From the NCBI GenBank assembly GCA_015680685.1, contig MNCI01002924.1, positions 124,001 to 188,000 of the forward strand: a stretch of DNA of 64,000 nt, written 5' to 3'. The notes under the pieces were generated by a model that saw nothing but the letters and a program-made list of their open reading frames with translations, did not search any database and had not been told where the DNA came from. Position 1 is the stretch's first letter. Every line of letters begins with the position of its first letter. Both the position numbers and the translations under genes were made by a program. Positions 10,741-22,796 of this stretch are shown in pieces. This DNA comes from Gnetum montanum. Lineage: Eukaryota; Streptophyta; Gnetopsida; Gnetales; Gnetaceae.

Positions 10741-12465
10741 GAATCATTAAGACAATGTTGGGCATGGTGGAAAAGCAAAATTGGCCTAGGTGCCAACTAG
10801 GTGATGAGAAAAATTCAAAATTTTTCTAAGTCTAGAGACTACCAAAAAATATCAAAAAAATTTCTAACTTTGATGACTATGCTCTACTTTGTTGAGTGTA
10901 GTCTAAGGTAGGTAAAAATTTAAGTGGTCCCCAAGGGTATATCAACATGTTTTACCCTTGGTAAATTTGCTATTGTCAAAAAGTAAAAATGAACTTTCTA
11001 GAGCATAGCATAGTTGTTAGAGCATAGTCGCCAACATGTCTTACTAAAGCAGATGTCAGCACCCTAGCTTGGCCAATGTAAATGAGGGAGAGTGAGTCTT
11101 AGAGTGCCTACTATGAACATGCATAGAGGAATGTAGTGCACTGTTGACCACTAGGTACTCCTAATTACGCTCACCTCCTTTTCATTTTTGCCTTTTTTGT
11201 GCACCTAGGCATCAAGGTTCAGGTTTTATGGGTGGCACCTTACCTTGGCAGGGGTTGTCACCACCATGTTAGGGGCTGTTGCCACCATGGTTTTTGTGGC
11301 TGTTGTGGCCATGTGGGAGTGTGTTGGATAAGGGTTTCATCTCTTCATTTTTCTTTCATTTTTCATGGGTTTCATGAAATGTGGGTGCAGGGGTTTCAGA
11401 GGCAGCAAGCTTGCATGCAGCTATGGTTTATTATTTTTATTTCTTGTCTTAAAGAAAAAGTTTAGGTACATAGCAGTGTGCGTAGGGTAAGGGGTTTGGG
11501 TTGTAGTGGTTGCAAGGGTGCATAGGGTGATAGATTGAGAGGTCGGTGGTGACCCTAGGGTTGTCACCTATGAAGTTGAGGCTCAGCGAGCCACTACTGC
11601 ATTTCTCTATGCCCCCCCTCTTTTCTTGATTTTTTACTATGCACGAGGTAGGGGTGGCAATGCCGGCGGTGGCCATGGGTAGCTGCCATGGGGTGAGGGT
11701 GCTACCGAGGACTATCATTGTTATTGTTTTCAGTTATTTAAGTGGGGTATAGGGTAATGATGGTGATTGATTGGCAGGTCATGGAGCGGGGAAGCAACAG
11801 TAGGGACAAGGATTTCAATGTTTGAATAGTTACCTTTCTTCTCTTTTCTTTTTGAATAATTTTGAGTTGTAGGGCTATGCTCCTAGGGAGCATAGCCAAA
11901 AAAAACTTGTGGAAATTCGGGGCTACATTCCCTGGAAGCATAACCAATAGTTAGATTTTTTTATATGAATTTTTCTTGGAGTTTTGGCAGGGGCTACGCT
12001 CCTCGAGGAGTGTAATTGATAGTTAGAGCTTTTTTCCATGTTTTTGGACTACATTCTTAGAGGTAGCCCAAAGTTAGAAGTTTTTTTTGGGGCTCTCTAG
12101 ACTACGCTGTTTGGAGTTAGAAATTTTTTTTGGGAAATTTTGTTAAATGTAAACAATGCTAAAAATTGTGATAATGCCAACCTTATAAACTGAAATAATG
12201 CCAAACTACTAGAACATGCAAACTGAGATAATGCAAGACATGCACACATGTGAAACGAAATGCTAATGCTATGCTAACATGTTGTACCTCAATGAGTACT
12301 AGGCGCATCAAATGTATATGTTGATGTCCTATACTTGCAGGGCCCAAGGGGCCCTAGGATATGTTTTTTTTCCAAGTTATGCTACATTATGCTAAATTTT
12401 TGCTAAATTTCACTAAGTGTAAATTAATGTGTTTTTGCCAAAATGCATCTAATGTGTACTAACAC
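10741..12465. other. Spacer between RT and the antisense gene
   Basis: No gypsy or other coding domain was found. It lies upstream of the opposite-strand gene and so may hold that gene's 5' region. It has several inverted repeats of the LTR type. The best is a 25-base perfect palindrome with a 3-base loop at 11873-11897, whose left arm is ggctatgctcc. Weaker ones lie around 11925 and 11995. Small open frames on both strands (11199-11465, 11449-11718) show no motif. The corresponding spacer is 30126-31809 in the plus copy. Confidence 0.5.
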
Positions 12466-15400
12466 TACGTTTCTTTGCCTTGTAGTTGCAGAGTATTGCT
12501 AAAGCCTATTTTGGTCATTGTGGAGCTTGTTAGTATCCTTTGCTACATGAGTGAGCCTGTGCCTAACATGCCTACACTGGATGTGAAGTTGGATCATTAG
12601 GTGGTATGGTTTTGGCCAAGGACATTCGAGTTCCTAGCATTCCTACTACAACACTTTAGTGTGATCATGTGTGGTCACACTTAGCAGCAGAGGCTGCACT
12701 CGCCATCACTAAGACATTGTTGCTTGGGGCCAACTAGGACATACTAAAGTTCATGTCTGATAAGCCCATGACCAGTGATGATAGAGTAGGTGGTTCAAGG
12801 CAAGGCCCTAGGGGCTCTCGTCCCTTATCCAAGATCTAGGGCATGCCAGAGTTTTTCTATTATAGTAGGAGCAATACCCTCTTCATTGATCTACATGTGC
12901 ATACCATGTTTCAGAACCCACCTAGAACCATATACTGTGCTGCAAGGTAAGTGCTCCTATGATTTTGCATTGTGTTTCTTGCTATTGGCCAATGCTAAAT
13001 TTGCTAGTTGCTAAGTGCCCATGCTTTATGCTAGATTTAAAGTTGATGATCAGGAGCTCCATGATGAGTCAGAGGCTCTTGCCTTGACCCACACTACCCT
13101 AGAGGTGTTCTCCTCTAGTACAAACTTTAGGGAAGCCATACCTAAGCAGGTGGAAGAGGACTAAAAGAAATACTCCACTCGGTACCTGAAGAAGTTTGAG
13201 TGGTGTAAGATCCTCGATTAGCTTGATGAGGGGTGGGCTAGTCGCAAGTCCAACTTTGAGGAGTTGGTTGCATCACCACCACCACGTCGCACACCCTTTT
13301 TTTGCATAAGTGTTTGTGTGTTTGGATTTTAAGCTTGCTCACATGCACTCATTGATTTGCCTTTACATAATGTTATCATTATTTTGCTCATGTTATAGCT
13401 ATAGTTGCTTTAGAGGAGGTGATGGTGGTCACCATAGGCCGTAGTGAAGTCACCCTCATAATGAAATATGGTGATGTAGAGGGGGCACAACATTGGTTGT
13501 GCCATCAGGCTTCAGAGGAGTTGACTAGTTGTCTCACATGTGCTAGGTTGATGGGCCTTTTCTTGGCCCCTAGCCCAAGCATTTCGATGGCCAAGATGGT
13601 CACCATCATTGACTCCTTTAGCAGAGATGCTCGCTGCTTCATCACCTGCATGCATGAAGTGACGGTAGTCCCAAACCTTAGTGATGCTTTCTCTGTTGAC
13701 CTCTTTGGCCTCCTCTCTGATGGCCTATTGGTAATTAACAAGGCCAATAGAGAGGTGAATCACAAAGGAGAGATTGAGGAGTGGCTGGGAACCATTCGAT
13801 CTCACAAAGGAATTATGGTTAAAGACGTGTGTACTTGATGTCTGGGTGCTCTACCCTCTTTTTTGTACCCATGCCTTTCCAAAGTTGCTCTCCCAAGGTA
13901 AAATCCTTGGGGTGGAGCAAGTGCAGGTTATGAGGAAGGTATTAGAGGAGGGCATGAGGTTTATTTAGGCCTCCTTTCTCACCACCAAATTGCAAGCCAA
14001 GACCACGAGACTTCGCTACAATCTCTATGCAAGGTCTCACATGCACTTCAAGTTCTTTGTAGTGTATCTACAAAGGTTCACAAAGTTCTTAGTGGTCTGG
14101 GATAGTAGGCATTGGGTAATGCAGGATCGTGAGTAGTTGTCCAAGCATTAGGTCAAACACTTGTTCACCACCACTCGCTTGTAGGATCCCCTAGAAGGGA
14201 TCGATGAGTTGCATTCGATTATGACCAAAAGTCATCTAGGGAGGTCATGATCACACTATTCCCATGACAACATGGGTGAGTGTGCCCAAACTATTATTGA
14301 GAATGTGAACAAGGCCAACTGTTACATTGTGAAGATGGTGGGGCCTTCCAGGGCAAAGATTAAGAGGCCCCATCTAGCAAAGGAGGCTACCCTTGTGGTT
14401 GGACATACCCACTCTATGCGCACATGTTGCAGGTTAGTTCATGTGTAGATGCATTTGTTTTTAAATTTTCTATGTTTATAATTTTTTATGTTTGTGAGTT
14501 AGGCAAGAGGGCAGCCGAAGCAACGACAATGACAGTGGCAGAGATGGCCCCTTCTTAAGCTGAGGAGGAGGAGGCACCTAGGGAGGAGTTGCACAAGGCC
14601 ATGGAGGCCTTCTAACAATTTGATGTGGAGGGGCTATTCTAGCTTGATGAGGGTGATTTTGTTAGCCTCTTTAATGGTGTGTAGTTGGGAGATCCCCTTG
14701 CTCTCACACCTAAGGGCTTGTTTGGTAAGTGCTTTAAGTTACCATCTATTTTTTCTCCTTTTATATTACATCTTTAGTTGTTTGATTATTGCTAAATATT
14801 ACATCATGTTGGGTTATAGCCTCAGATGTTCCTGCTAGCGATCTACCACCTGTGCCTATCCATCACATGAAGTCATGGTTAGAGATGCCAAATAAATTCA
14901 CCTTCATGGAAGGCATAGTTGAGGACATGGTGGAATACATACAGTAGATGGATCTTGAGCTTGGTATGCATGCTGCTTTGCTTATGTTACTTTACCAATT
15001 TTATGCTTAGTCGGTGGCTAATGTTGATTTTCTTATTGCATGCCAATAGGTTCTAAGCTTCGCTAGGATCTGAACCAGGTGGCCAAAGTGGATGCCATCC
15101 CCGAGAATCCCCTTGAAGTTGAGCAAGTGCCTCATTGTGTGCACGATGTAGCTAGCAAGTGTGCACTTTCTAGTGTGAAAGTGTTATGGAGCTGCAGGTG
15201 CTCAAATGAGCACCTTTGGAAATGCATGCATGAGCTTCAAGAGATAGTGGTGAGCCAAAACAAGAAGATCAAGGATCTTTAGTCCCGTTATGACTTCTTG
15301 GCTACTCGGGCAGGGGGAGATAGTACATGGTGGACCATAGAGATCGATTATGCCAGATACTAGTTAGTGATCCAGGGCAAGAATGAGGCCACCTAGATGG

Positions 15401-16039
15401 TCATCAAGCAGAGGCTATAGATGGACCTACTTGCCCAAAAGGGCTAGGAGTGGAAGAGCTTTAGTGATAAGGTGTGCAAATGGAGGCATATGTAGAAGGA
15501 CCACAAGCACCACTATAAGTGTGAGCAAGATGCATATCTGTAGCAACTCAAGGAAGAGTCTATCAAAGCCCATCACCTTGAGTTATTTATTGAGGTGATT
15601 GGCAGGAGTTGGGCTTTTGAGATATTCGCTTGTCACATAGTGGTTAGTGGTTCTCCTGAGTGGGAGATTGCCATGCCTTCAGGGGAGACTTCATCTTTCA
15701 TCTTTTCTATGCAACTGCTTGCATGGACCATCATGGATGAAGACAAGGCCCTTGTGGGTGTTAACTTCAGTTAAGAAGACTAGATGTGACTATCAAAGAT
15801 TGAGATCCTCCGATGCTTGGAGAAGGGCCTTGATAAGATACCTCCAAACATGGCTGATGCAGGACCTTCTTAGGTTAGACCTTTATGTTGCTTTTTATGC
15901 TTTTTTCTATTAGGTGTATATTGTATATTTGCTTGCAGTTTTATGTTTTTGCTGTTGACAAGAGCCAGGTGATGTTGTAGGCCCTAGTGGCACAATGGAA
16001 GAAGAGGAGCCTCCACCTCCACTGAGCGCCACTGGTTGA
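12466..16039 (+). pseudogene. Antisense multi-exon gene inside the Tat element
   Basis: It lies opposite to gag-pol, between protease and RT. Exons can be read around clear introns: 12947-13034, one ending near 13398, 14433-14502, 14725-14819, 14964-15049 and one starting at 15874, all 70-100 bases with GT-AG borders where both ends are visible. Exon 3 (about 13399-14432) is the longest. It includes LIMKYGDVEGAQHWLCHQ, VDLFGLLSDGLLVINKANRE, SHMHFKFFVVYLQRFTKF and NVNKANCYIVKMVGP. A coiled-coil-like segment follows near 15180-15280. The last exon ends in an acidic, proline-rich tail (EEEEPPPPLSATG) with a TGA at 16037. Several in-frame stops show decay. The family is not recognised. Additional antisense ORFs are known in some gypsy elements, but this one could not be matched. 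The first exon start is uncertain. Confidence 0.7.
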
Positions 16040-16234
16040 GCAAACTCTGATGTAGCCTCGTCAATGTTCATTTTTTGGATTTTTGTGTATTTTTGCTATG
16101 TAATGTGGATGACATGTACTATTTTATGAGATGTAGTAAATTTTTACTATGTGAAGTGTATGATGAATGGACTTTCGCATTTGTTTGTTATGTTTAATGT
16201 TAACAATGCGATGAGTTAATGCGATTAGGCTATA

Positions 16235-16615
16235 GTAATTATTAGTTTTAGGCCATTTTGGGCCCCAATGATGGTTTAAGGCCATTCCAAGCCATGCATT
16301 GAAAGGAAAAGTGTTGCTAGTTTAGGTCATGGAAAGTCATGTAATAGTTTAAGGCCTTTTCAAATAGCAAGATGCTAGTTTGAGGCCATGGTAGGCCATG
16401 CTAGTAGTTCTAGGCCATTTCGGGCCATGCGATAAAGAGAGATTTAATCACCAATTTTAGGCCATGGCAGGCCATGCAATAGTTTAAGGCCTTTTCAGGT
16501 TGTAGGATGCCAGTTTAAGGCCATGGCAGGCCATGCTTGGTAGTTTTAGGCCATTTCAAGCCACGCATAAGGAAAGAAAGATTGCTAGTTTAAGGCCTTG
16601 GTGGGCTGTGACGTT
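16235..16615. repeat. Tandem array between antisense gene and protease
   Basis: Units of about 30-40 bases built on agtttaaggccatggcaggc alternate with agttttaggccatttcgggc, and the pair recurs at roughly 130-170 bases. It lies just beyond the 3' end of the antisense gene. The plus copy has the same array in reverse complement at 25740-26105. Confidence 0.75.
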
Positions 16616-16859
16616 TTGAAATCTTTGAACTTAATGATTTTTATGTGTTTTGCTATTTTTATATGTAGACTAACTACCAATAGGTAATTAAGCAAAAATG
16701 TAAACTTAGAAAAAATGCACAAATAGAAGAAATGAACACATGTAAGATAAACAATGCAAAAACATGCTAACGACTAAGATGACATAAAATGCAGTCAAAA
16801 TGCAAACAAGCAAAGCATGTAGAAGTGAGGCAGGGAGGGACCCAGTGCCTATTGGACTA

Positions 16860-17760
16860 AGGAAATGCCTTAGTCATGCAGTTGTTTCCTGATCTAATGT
16901 GGGTTAGGAGGTGCATAGGGCTCGGAGGGTACGGTTTGGTACTTACCTTAACCTTCGTCAACTATGTCAAAGGGAAATTTTTCCCACAAAGAATCTTCCA
17001 AAGGGTTAAGGATTCCCGTTGGCTCTTTGGGTTGGTCTACTTCACATTTTCTACCTTCATCTTTTGTGGGAGGCATGTCATCATGGAACTCCATCTCTAA
17101 TCCCTATTCAGTGTCAATGTTGTGAATGGTCAGAGGGGCCACATTGTCACCGTGTATGATAACCTCACAACCTTCATACAAAAGGTAGATCTCCTGATGG
17201 ATTAGGGAGGAGATGGCTTGCAGCTGGGCCAACTAGGGCCTACCCAAGATTAGGTTGAAACCTAGCATCTCCTCAACCACTATGAACTTGGCTATGATGG
17301 GAAATTGCTCTCTTGCCACAAAGGCTATTGTGATAGTTCCCCTTATGATAACATGCAATCCATTGAAGGACTTCAAGCATGTTGTCTTTGTTGGTTGGAT
17401 TTGTTAGCGAGACCAAGCTTATCAATGAACGTGTATGGGATGACATTGGTTGTTGTCCCATTATTGACATGCACCCTGTGGATCCTACATTCTTCCATGA
17501 GAATGGTGATAAAAATTGGTGTGGTAATGACTTGACCCTTCTCAGGGTCTAGCTTGATTGCTTCATCATGAAATGCCAAGGTGTTGAACTCGATCCCTAT
17601 GGGGGAGGAGTCAACATCATAGTGTGAATAGACTATTTGTCCACTAGGATGTCTTCCATAATAGGAATGGAGGTTAACATGCAAACTAATGCTTCATAGT
17701 GGGTAGAGGAGATCATTACCAAGTCATATTGGCTTTCATCTCCTCCATGTGGCCTAAGAG
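16860..17760 (-). pseudogene. Aspartic protease domain of the Tat element
   Basis: On the minus strand 17373-17684 reads FHDEAIKLDPEKGQVITTP and then RVHVNNGTTTNVIPYTFIDK. Here VNNG replaces the catalytic D-S/G-G motif (the plus copy has VNDG), followed by DKLGLANK. Below 17300 comes MLGFNLILGRPW-like coding (minus strand of 17240-17275) and the segment leading to RT. The layout matches 24640-25412. The missing aspartate and stops indicate an inactive copy. Confidence 0.7.
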
Positions 17761-20600
17761 ATGAATCTCTCATGGAGGGGATTTAGGCCTTACTTGTTTT
17801 GCTTGCTTTAGAGCTTTAGTGCTCCATTGCTGGTTGCTTATTGTTGGAGCCTCAATGCTCTGGTGTTCATTGCTAGTTACTATGGCCTCTTCAGTTAGTT
17901 GGGCCATTGGTATGGAGGACAAGGGAACAGGCTTTGGTGGGCCTAATGCCCTTTACTCCTAGTGTTGCCTAAGCATTTGATTGGTGAGGTGCTCGTTAGG
18001 CCTCCTAGTTTGCCATCTCATTTGTTTGCTAGCATCGCTTGCAAGATGGGGTCTTAGGCAAGCGGTGGTTGATGCATTACCGACCATCAAGCTTCCAATA
18101 GGTAGGGAGCCCACACATTGCGGCACCCTTACGACGAAGGGTGTTTGGGCTATTGTAGCTACAACATGTTGGGGAGCCTTGACCACAAAGGGTGTTCTGG
18201 GTGCCTAGGGTGGTGCTTTGATGACAAAATAGGTCCTTGAACTGGTTGATGTTGAGAAGGTCCCAATGTTACCAAAGGGCACATGAACCATAAATGACTC
18301 TCATGTTATTTTTGCATCGTCATCAATGCTGATGGCATTGATGTTGTACCCCACATCGCTTGCATTGAGAGGGTTCTTGTAAACCCTCATTAATTGGTTC
18401 TAAGGGTGCACTGGGTTGGTAGTATCGAGGACCAACTCATCCTTGTTAATCATGAGTTAGATGTCATACTACAAAGCCATGTAGAATTTTGTGTCATGAC
18501 CTTGCAGTTGGAGATACTAGCAAAATTGGTCCAACTTGAAATGCTTAGAGACTGGGGGTTTATTAGGTAGTGCAGCTAAAGGATTTTTGAGGAGCTCATA
18601 ATATTGGTCATGTTACTTGCAAGTGTCCTTGGACATTTGCTTGTATTGGATGCATCTAGCATGAAGTAATTGGTCCAACAGCTGTGATTGCTTGATGGGC
18701 AACTATGTATATTTTGAGCAATCCTTGCACTTGAAGTTAGGCCTTGTGGTAGTTGGTGTCATGGCTATCGATGATGCAGGCTGATTTTTTATCGCTATGC
18801 TAGGGCTAGTTGCCTTGTTATTGTTGGTTAGAGCCTTGGGTGGCTTGGCCATTGGTTTGGCACTGGTTGGCTTAGCCTCATTGGCCACCATTGCAATAGT
18901 TGTAGTTACTTTCTTGCCTTTGTTCTTATTTTTCTTCTTCTTTAGATATAGGTTTTTGTAGGCCATGTAGGCTAGATCTTTGTTGGCCTTCACTACATCT
19001 TGAATGCTCTTAGTTTATGAAAATGCTTGACTCAGGGATTATGGAGCAAGACAATACAATTTCAACTTGATGAAGTCATGTACTATGCCTTTGAAAATGG
19101 CCATCAGGTGTTACTCTACAATAGGCTCGCAGATCTCATTGAGCGACATGCTTCATCATTGAATAAATTTTTGCACAAGCTCTAAGTGGTTCTACCTTAC
19201 TTACATCAATTGATTTAGGGTTCACCTTAGGCTTCAAGTTATACTTGAAGTGAGTGACAAATTGGGTAAGTGATTCCTCCAAAGAAGTGATAGAGGCCCT
19301 AGGGAGTGTACAGTACCAATCTAGTGCCTTGCTAGTTAAGAACATGGTGAACACATGGATGATGGCATTCATCCATGCCTACAGTAGGAGGCATTCTAAT
19401 TGGAAGGTTACCAGATGAATGTTAGGGTCCCCTTCACTGTTTTATTTGGTGAACTATGGGAGCAGGACCCTAGTGGGCAATGACAGCGGTTGAATTATAG
19501 GATTGATTAAATCATCCTAGTAAAAGTCCATCACATGAATGGTTTTCGAGGAAGAAACCTTAAGCTGCTTGACCTCTTTGGTAAGGCTTTGGATCAATTG
19601 GAATGCTTAATCCAGGCCAGGTGTAGTTGCAGTGTTGGGCTATGTGGGTTGTGCTACATGCTGTGGTTGTTGGATGGCCCATGACCCGACTTCAGGTTGT
19701 GTGACCACATATGATGCTTGTTGCATGGGTTGTGCCATGGACATAGCACTTAGGCTCCACCATGGGTTTGTGGGCTGGGTTGTCGTAAAGGATGCCAACA
19801 TGACAAGGAGGATGAATGACACTTGAGCTACGTACAGCGGGAAAGGAACATGCATGGTGTGCACATAGGGTTGTGTAGACGTAATGATTACTACTACAAA
19901 AGGCTTGAAAACCTGAACAAGTTGAAAAGGTTGCGAAGGTTGCACAGGCTATGAAGGGATGGTGAAAGGCATGCTAAAAGGAAGACTAAAAGGCAGAGTA
20001 GCATCCTGGTGCATTTGTAACATGTGGTGAGTTGCCACTATAAGTGTTGACCTGGGTGGCGATGTTGGGCTATAGGACTACAGAAAAATGAAAGTAGAAG
20101 TTGTCCATTAGAATGAGGCATAGAATGGGTATCATGCTTGCATTGAGCCTCAAACTTGTCTGGCTCCTCCTGGAGGGACTCCTCATAGTCTATCCTTTTC
20201 TCATAGCTCATGTTGCAGACAAGGTTGTCTAGCATTCATTGGTAGTCTTTTGTGAGTAGGATAAAGTCAAAGTCAGAAGGGAACCACTCCCTTTCATTAT
20301 GTTGCATGAGCTCATAACTACGTTTGGCTTCTATTTCTTGGTGGTCTAAGGGTAGACCCACTTGGAGTTTTGCACAAACAAAGTTATACTACTTGTTGTT
20401 GAGCACCATGACCTTGGGAGGCAAGTTGCACTACCTAAGAGATTACCTCTATGTTAGGATAGGGCCCCTAGCCCTAGGAAGGTCAATTTGAATTTCCCGC
20501 TAAATGAGCTGGAGAACAACCATAGTTGAAGTGGAGGTCGAAGGCTATTTAGGGTTCATGGTATAAGGGAGAATGTTGAGAGTTGCTATTTGCAAAAGGC
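17761..20600 (-). pseudogene. gag region of the Tat element
   Basis: The minus strand shows the start of gag around 20038-20235 (MLDNLVCNMSYEKRIDYEES). A retrotransposon gag core lies at 19136-19372 (MFLTSKALDWYCTLPRASIT with VTHFKYNLKPK). A Lys-rich linker at 18703-18993 ends in FKCKDCSKYT, then comes a CKYH-to-QGHDT zinc-knuckle-like region around 18480-18600, which is common in Tat gag. A Pro/Gln-rich stretch lies near 19640-19945. Frameshifts and stops break it throughout. It precedes protease on the same strand and aligns with 22797-24500. Confidence 0.7.
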
Positions 20601-20957
20601 TGAAAAATGGGTTAAGTGTAGAAACGAAGAAAAATGACTAAGTATAAAATTGCTAAAAAATGACTAAGTATAAAAGTTTAGAGAAAATGGCTAAGTATAA
20701 GAATGTAGAAAAATGACTAAGTGTAAATTGCTAAAAAAAATGGTAACTCTAGGACTACGCTTAAAGCTTACTACGCTAACTACGCTAGAGCTAGCTACGC
20801 TATGTTGAGAACCTAGAATTTGGTTGAGTGTAAGTTATGTGATTTGGTGTTGTTTAGTGGGGTTCTAGAGGAATCGACAATGGGGTCTAGTCTACACAAA
20901 TACTGTAGAGAGCACACAGGGCAACAACCAAGGGATGGCCAAAGAAGAAAATGGCGA
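20601..20957 (-). other. 5' leader of the Tat element
   Basis: The stretch between gag and the primer binding site has no coding signal. It carries a short repeat, aaaatgactaagtataaa, four times around 20625-20730, and a cluster of ctacgct/agcgtag words at 20752-20806. The last part (20813-20957) has no visible feature. Confidence 0.4.
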
Positions 20958-20977
20958 AGCCCTCTTTCTAGTGCTAG
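20958..20977 (-). promoter_or_regulatory. Primer binding site of the 19-kb Tat element
   Basis: Read on the minus strand it is ctagcactagaaagagggct, five bases inside the 5' LTR. It matches the primer binding site of the element at 56365-56383 (tggcactagaaggagggct) apart from two changes. This supports the assignment of the right LTR as the 5' LTR and places both families in the same broad group. The tRNA was not identified. Confidence 0.75.
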
Positions 20978-20982
20978 AAAAT

Positions 20983-22661
20983 TGTAGCGATCGAAAATGT
21001 TAGAGGCTAGAACGGGACACCAAGAGATTTGTAGTTGCATAGTCTTGACCCTGCTTTTGCACAAGGGCCTGTTAGGAATGGAGGTGGGGCGCATAGGATG
21101 GTTTTGTCAATTAAACTAGGACTTATGGGTGTTACGATGGGACGAGTGTTAAGGTGTTGATATGGTGTTTCATGGTGTCCATGGGTGTGAGCATAGTAGG
21201 TGTTTCAGGTGCAAAAATGAGGGTGAAAATGCACGAATATGTACTTAAATAGTAAAAAATGTGCATAAAATGCTAATATGCAAGAGAAAATGCTAAAAAC
21301 ATGCAAGATACAGGTGAGAAAGAAAGTGCCACTACCCTAAACGGAGGGAGCATAGTCAATTACAAGGAAAGTTTAGGAGGTATGCGGTGTAGAATAGGCG
21401 TAGTAGGCGAGCATAGTCACAATCTCAAGGTGTTTGGCTATGAGGCACTAATGTCCACCATAAAGTTTGAGCGTGTCGAGTTGGCTATCATAGTGTCCTA
21501 CAAGTTGAGGTGGTGTACGGTGCACTGAGTGGTGTACAATGGTATCAAGTAGTGTGCAATGGTGTTGTGGTGTTCTGGAGTTTGCCAAAATGCCAAGTGT
21601 GCTAAGGTGTGAGAATGTCAAGAATGCTAATGCTTAAATTTTCCAACCCCTAGAATGTGAAGTGCTAGGGCATTTATAGGATTAGGGTTGTTGTGAATCG
21701 TAGATTGATTGCCACATGGCACAGAGGTAGTTGGGACTACACTAGCCCCTGACTATGCTCCGACTGAAGCAAAATGGTGTTCTGCTGGTATGCTCCAATG
21801 GACCCTGTGAGACTACCAAATTGTGACTATGTTGCCAAACTTTCCATGCAAGTGCCAAATAGACTACAATGTACTTGAGAACAATGCAAAACAGTATAGT
21901 TTGGAGACTACGCTTTCGAACTATGTTGTTAACTCTCTCAAGTGGTATCGAGTGTAGGCACAATTTGGGGGTAAGTGGGGGATGCAAAAGAAATAAAACT
22001 TGTTGATCCTGCATGCCAAAGGAATGTTGGAGTTGAGATGCAAGCTAGTGCTAAGTTCTAGAGGCTTCTGAAGGTAGTTCTAGCAGACTACGTTGACTAC
22101 ACTTTAGAGCATAGCTCCAAGAGTTAGGCAAATCTTGCCAGAAAATGATGCTTATTGTAGGCTATGCTAACTACACTCTAGAGCATAGTCTCAAATGTGT
22201 GAGCATAGCCCTAACACTTAGATAAATCTTGCAAAGATGAAGTGCCCATGTAGATTACACAAACTATGCTCTAGAATGTAGTAGGGAGTGTAGGCTTAGG
22301 AGTTAGAAAATCTGCCAAATTTTTTCATCCATTCTAACCATGCTTAGCAGCCTTTGGCTTGGCACTTAGGAAAATTTGCAAAACTAGTTGTTCCAAGGCT
22401 GACTACATTGACTATGCTCTAGAGTGTAGTCTTGGTAGGGTGAGCGTAGTTAGGACACTTTGAAAAATTTATAGTTGCTGTTAACACTTGAAAAATTTTG
22501 CAAATCTACATTGTCCATGTCAACTACACTGACTATGCTCTAAAGCCTAGTCCTAGAAGTGGGATAATAGTCTTAACACTTAAAAAAAATCTGCCAAGTT
22601 TTGACACTTAGCAGCCAAATTTGTAGTTGAGACTTAGGAGCACAAATTTGGTGTTGTTTCA
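20983..22661 (-). mobile_element. 5' LTR of the 19-kb Tat element
   Basis: Starts (minus strand) TGAAACAACACC at 22661 and ends CGATCGCTACA at 20983, giving 1679 bp with TG...CA ends. A TATA-like box lies near 21672-21678 on the minus strand. It has the same inverted-repeat series as the 3' LTR (for example near 22090, 22170 and 22410). The primer binding site follows the end. A polypurine tract is unexpectedly also present outside it at 22662-22676. Confidence 0.8.
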
Positions 22662-22796
22662 ATGGCCCCTCTTTGAAAGTGTCCAACTTGAGACGGCAAA
22701 TCTAAGGATGCAAACAAGGAACACATGAACCCTTGGATGCTACCATTGGCCAATACTATTTCTTAATGCATAGATGTCCTAGCCATGGTTATTTCC
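22662..22796. other. Chimeric junction: polypurine tract plus Athila gag scrap
   Basis: Bases 22662-22676 (atggcccctctttg) are the family's polypurine tract on the minus strand, although no internal region of that element follows. From 22678 the plus strand has gtgtccaacttgagacggca and the reading T-H-E-P-L-D-A, which matches Athila-like gag at 45776-45895. Near 22796 it switches to Tat gag. It therefore joins three elements within 135 bases. Confidence 0.65.

Larger units (their letters stand above)
3398..22661 (-). mobile_element. Nearly complete Tat-type Ty3/gypsy element, 19 kb
   Basis: LTRs of the same family flank it in direct orientation (3398-5028 and 20983-22661, both minus). A primer binding site follows the right LTR and a polypurine tract precedes the left LTR. 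Internal order along the minus strand is gag, protease, tandem array, a gene on the opposite strand, RT, RNase H, plant-type RNase H, integrase, second array and 3' tail. Dual RNase H, long LTRs, internal arrays and large size fit the Tat/Ogre group. The two LTRs are roughly four-fifths identical over a sampled stretch of about 115 bases, so the insertion is old. All frames are broken. Confidence 0.8.

Noticed and set aside
11199-11465. Gly/Cys/His-rich open frame
   Set aside because: It arises from repeated ggttgtcaccaccatg-like sequence and has no counterpart frame in the other copy's spacer.
13505-13747. Minus-strand open frame
   Set aside because: It is a shadow of exon 3 of the antisense gene, which has a homologous exon in the second copy on the matching strand.
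18703-18993. Lys/Ala/Pro-rich frame as a histone H1-like protein
   Set aside because: The composition is similar, but it sits in gag order before the zinc-knuckle region and aligns with gag of the second copy.
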